From Planctomycetaceae bacterium (GTDB taxonomy: Bacteria; Planctomycetota; Planctomycetia; Planctomycetales; Planctomycetaceae), in contig CANHVD010000244.1 of the NCBI GenBank assembly GCA_947463775.1, positions 1-7,977 on the forward strand: a DNA stretch of 7,977 bases, given 5' to 3'. The position numbers and the translations under genes were made by a program. This document shows positions 6,719 through 7,977 of the stretch, piece by piece; positions within the stretch are counted from its first letter, which is position 1, and the number at the start of each line of letters is the position of its first letter. The notes below the pieces were generated by a model. That model searched no databases, was not told the DNA's origin, and was given only the letters and a program-made list of their open reading frames with translations.

Positions 6719-7645
6719 ATGGCGAGAAACGAGATCAGTCCGGAGTTTGAAAAAATCCTTCGTACCGCAGCAAAGCTGGCGGAGGAGGTTCATGCTGCGG
6801 CGCTGATTCTGCTGGCGGAACAGCCCGTTGACTTCGCAATGCTGAAGAAAAACGCCACCGCTTTCCGGCTTATTATCGCGTCAGACCGCAAAGAAATTCA
6901 GGACGCGGCGCGTCAGGATGACGTCGACGTCGTCGAAATTCAGCAGGAACCACAAACTCGACATTTCCAGGTGTCTCAGGTCCTGCTTGAAGCGATCGCC
7001 GATGAACTTTTGCAGACCGGCGACGTCGTGGTCGTGGTTTACTCAGCTTACGAAAAAGAAGGTTGCGATACGATCAGCGTCGTTCGGCTGGCGGAGCAAC
7101 TGGCCAAGTTGACCTCGCGAGATCTCCAGCGATTGGAAACCAAGGTTCCGCTGGAAACGCTACGAATCGTGGTCGACCTCGCCTGCGACATCGGGCGTGA
7201 AGGCCGCGAAGGAAAGCCCGTGGGAACGCTGTTTGTGGTGGGCAACCATCGCAAAGTCATGGAACTGTCTCAGGAACAGGTTCACGACCCATTTCGTGGC
7301 TACCCCAAGACCGAACGATCCATCCGTAATCCTCGCGTCCGCGAAAGCATCAAGGAACTGGCTCAGATCGACGGAGCCTTTGTGATCTCCTCCGACGGGC
7401 TGGCCATTGCCGCTGGACGACATCTGCGAGCCTCCGCAGAAGGGCTGACGCTCTCCAAGGGTCTGGGTTCTCGACATTGGGCGGCCGCAGAAATCTCCAA
7501 AGCCACCGGTGCGATCGCAATCGCTGTTTCGGAATCCACTGGAACCGTGCGAGTCTTTCAGGATGGAATCATCGTGCTTCGCATTGAGCCGATGCGAAAC
7601 GCCATGAAATGGCATGACGTTAACGCTGACGGCCTCGTCGACTGA
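6719..7645 (+). CDS. Diadenylate cyclase (c-di-AMP synthase), DacZ-like: PK-C-like domain plus DAC domain
   Basis: Predicted 308-residue soluble enzyme that joins two ATP into cyclic di-AMP. The C-terminal half (about 160-295) is a DAC/DisA_N domain: GKPVGTLFVVG (165-175), the DGA motif (218-220) at the start of a strand-turn ending in GLAIAAGRHL, then GLGSRHWAAAEIS (248-260) and SESTGTVRVFQDG (271-283). The canonical RHR ATP-binding motif reads RHW (252-254). Residues about 8-125 form an alpha/beta domain like the C-terminal domain of pyruvate kinase, the arrangement known from archaeal DacZ. DisA's helix-hairpin-helix DNA-binding tail is missing, so the DNA-scanning role of DisA should not be assumed. 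Start: an in-frame TAG (6701-6703) lies five codons upstream and the next Met is residue 41, so ATG 6719 is the only reasonable start. It appears monocistronic. Confidence 0.9.
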   Translation: MARNEISPEFEKILRTAAKLAEEVHAAALILLAEQPVDFAMLKKNATAFRLIIASDRKEIQDAARQDDVDVVEIQQEPQTRHFQVSQVLLEAIADELLQTGDVVVVVYSAYEKEGCDTISVVRLAEQLAKLTSRDLQRLETKVPLETLRIVVDLACDIGREGREGKPVGTLFVVGNHRKVMELSQEQVHDPFRGYPKTERSIRNPRVRESIKELAQIDGAFVISSDGLAIAAGRHLRASAEGLTLSKGLGSRHWAAAEISKATGAIAIAVSESTGTVRVFQDGIIVLRIEPMRNAMKWHDVNADGLVD

Positions 7646-7673
7646 AGCATCTGATTGCTGGTCGTCAAAGCGT

Positions 7674-7690
7674 CCCGCATTCCTCGCGGG
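7674..7690 (+). terminator. Weak stem-loop after the cyclase gene
   Basis: CCCGC (7674-7678) pairs with GCGGG (7686-7690) around a seven-base loop, 29 bases after the stop codon of the cyclase. There is no T-tract, so termination at this site is uncertain. Confidence 0.25.
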
Positions 7691-7704
7691 CTCAATCTGC
7701 ACGC

Positions 7705-7736
7705 TGGTTATCAGCGATCCTGGTTACCAGCGATCA
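7705..7736. repeat. Two-copy 16-bp tandem repeat
   Basis: TGGTTATCAGCGATCC (7705-7720) is followed immediately by TGGTTACCAGCGATCA, matching at 14 of 16 positions. The second copy sits in a CTGGT/ACCAG palindrome. Role unknown. Confidence 0.55.
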
Positions 7737-7900
7737 CAGCCCGGCCGTCTCCTCGCCTGAGCTTAGGTTTCGCACCTACGAATCAGTCACATTTATCTCC
7801 CGTGGCGATCCGATGACTTGCATGTTCCATCCCCCGAACCAATTATACCCAAGGGACTCAAAACAAATACACTCAGGGTGAGTACGCTCCGGGCCTCGGT

Positions 7901-7977
7901 ATGCCAGATAAACAGGACATAATCCCCGAAACCTTGACGAGCCAATCCGCCGACTCGCTGTCACCACCGTCGCCAAA
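7901..7977 (+). CDS. Possible start of a hypothetical protein (3' partial)
   Basis: ATG 7901 opens a frame of 25 complete codons running off the right edge. It begins MPDKQDIIPE and continues hydrophilic and Ser/Pro-rich, like the disordered N-terminal tail of a cytoplasmic protein. There is no signal peptide, no domain and no clear ribosome site. The frame is open back to TGA at 7814-7816, but no ATG, GTG or TTG start codon lies in that interval. Too short to name a family. Confidence 0.35.
   Translation, partial: MPDKQDIIPETLTSQSADSLSPPSP

Larger units (their letters stand above)
7646..7900. other. Intergenic region downstream of the cyclase gene
   Basis: No convincing gene is seen. It contains a short GC hairpin and a two-copy tandem repeat, listed separately, then an AT-richer stretch with AATTATACC (7841-7849) that could include a -10 box for a gene starting at 7901. 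A minus frame at 7976-7776 has no recognisable domain. Confidence 0.5.

Noticed and set aside
7776..7976. Minus-strand frame of 66 codons at the right edge
   Set aside because: No domain is visible, the composition is Arg/Gly-rich, and it overlaps the more plausible plus-strand start at 7901.

Overview
The window looks like chromosomal DNA of a planctomycete (phylum Planctomycetota). The main support is the long gene at the left edge. Its architecture is a signal peptide, an SGNH/GDSL-like domain, a 'putative membrane-bound dehydrogenase' beta-propeller and HEAT-like repeats, which is characteristic of the large PVC-type heme-binding protein families expanded in that phylum. The other proteins, moderate GC content, weak or missing Shine-Dalgarno sequences and wide intergenic gaps fit this too. 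No rRNA, tRNA, CRISPR array, insertion sequence or phage gene was seen.

Layout. (1) Positions 3300 to 1, minus strand: 1100 codons of the PVC-type gene, open through the left edge, with the C-terminus (expected to carry a CxxCH heme site) outside the window. Its HEAT region contains an in-frame insertion made of two REP-like hairpins in inverted orientation (663-784). (2) 3301-3791: a gap of about 490 bases with no convincing gene. (3) 3792-5033, plus strand: a membrane-anchored family 2/21-like glycosyltransferase. (4) 5034-5230: a convergent gap with an inverted repeat and a protein-like minus-strand frame broken by one stop codon. (5) 5231-6394, minus strand: a PAPS-dependent sulfotransferase. 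(6) 6395-6718: a divergent regulatory gap. (7) 6719-7645, plus strand: a diadenylate cyclase with an N-terminal pyruvate-kinase-C-like domain, as in archaeal DacZ, apparently read from a promoter placed so close that the mRNA would be leaderless. (8) 7646-7900: a gap with a small hairpin and a tandem repeat. (9) 7901 to the edge: a possible start of another plus-strand gene.

How they work together. The genes do not form an obvious operon. The glycosyltransferase and sulfotransferase converge and could act on the same lipid-linked or envelope glycan, but this is inferred only from adjacency. The cyclase would make the second messenger c-di-AMP. The PVC-type protein is probably an exported oxidoreductase or binding protein of the periplasm. 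The most unusual signals are the REPIN-like element kept in frame inside a conserved gene, with covarying hairpin base pairs and a GTAG tetranucleotide, and the DacZ-type cyclase with its RHW active-site variant and leaderless-looking promoter.
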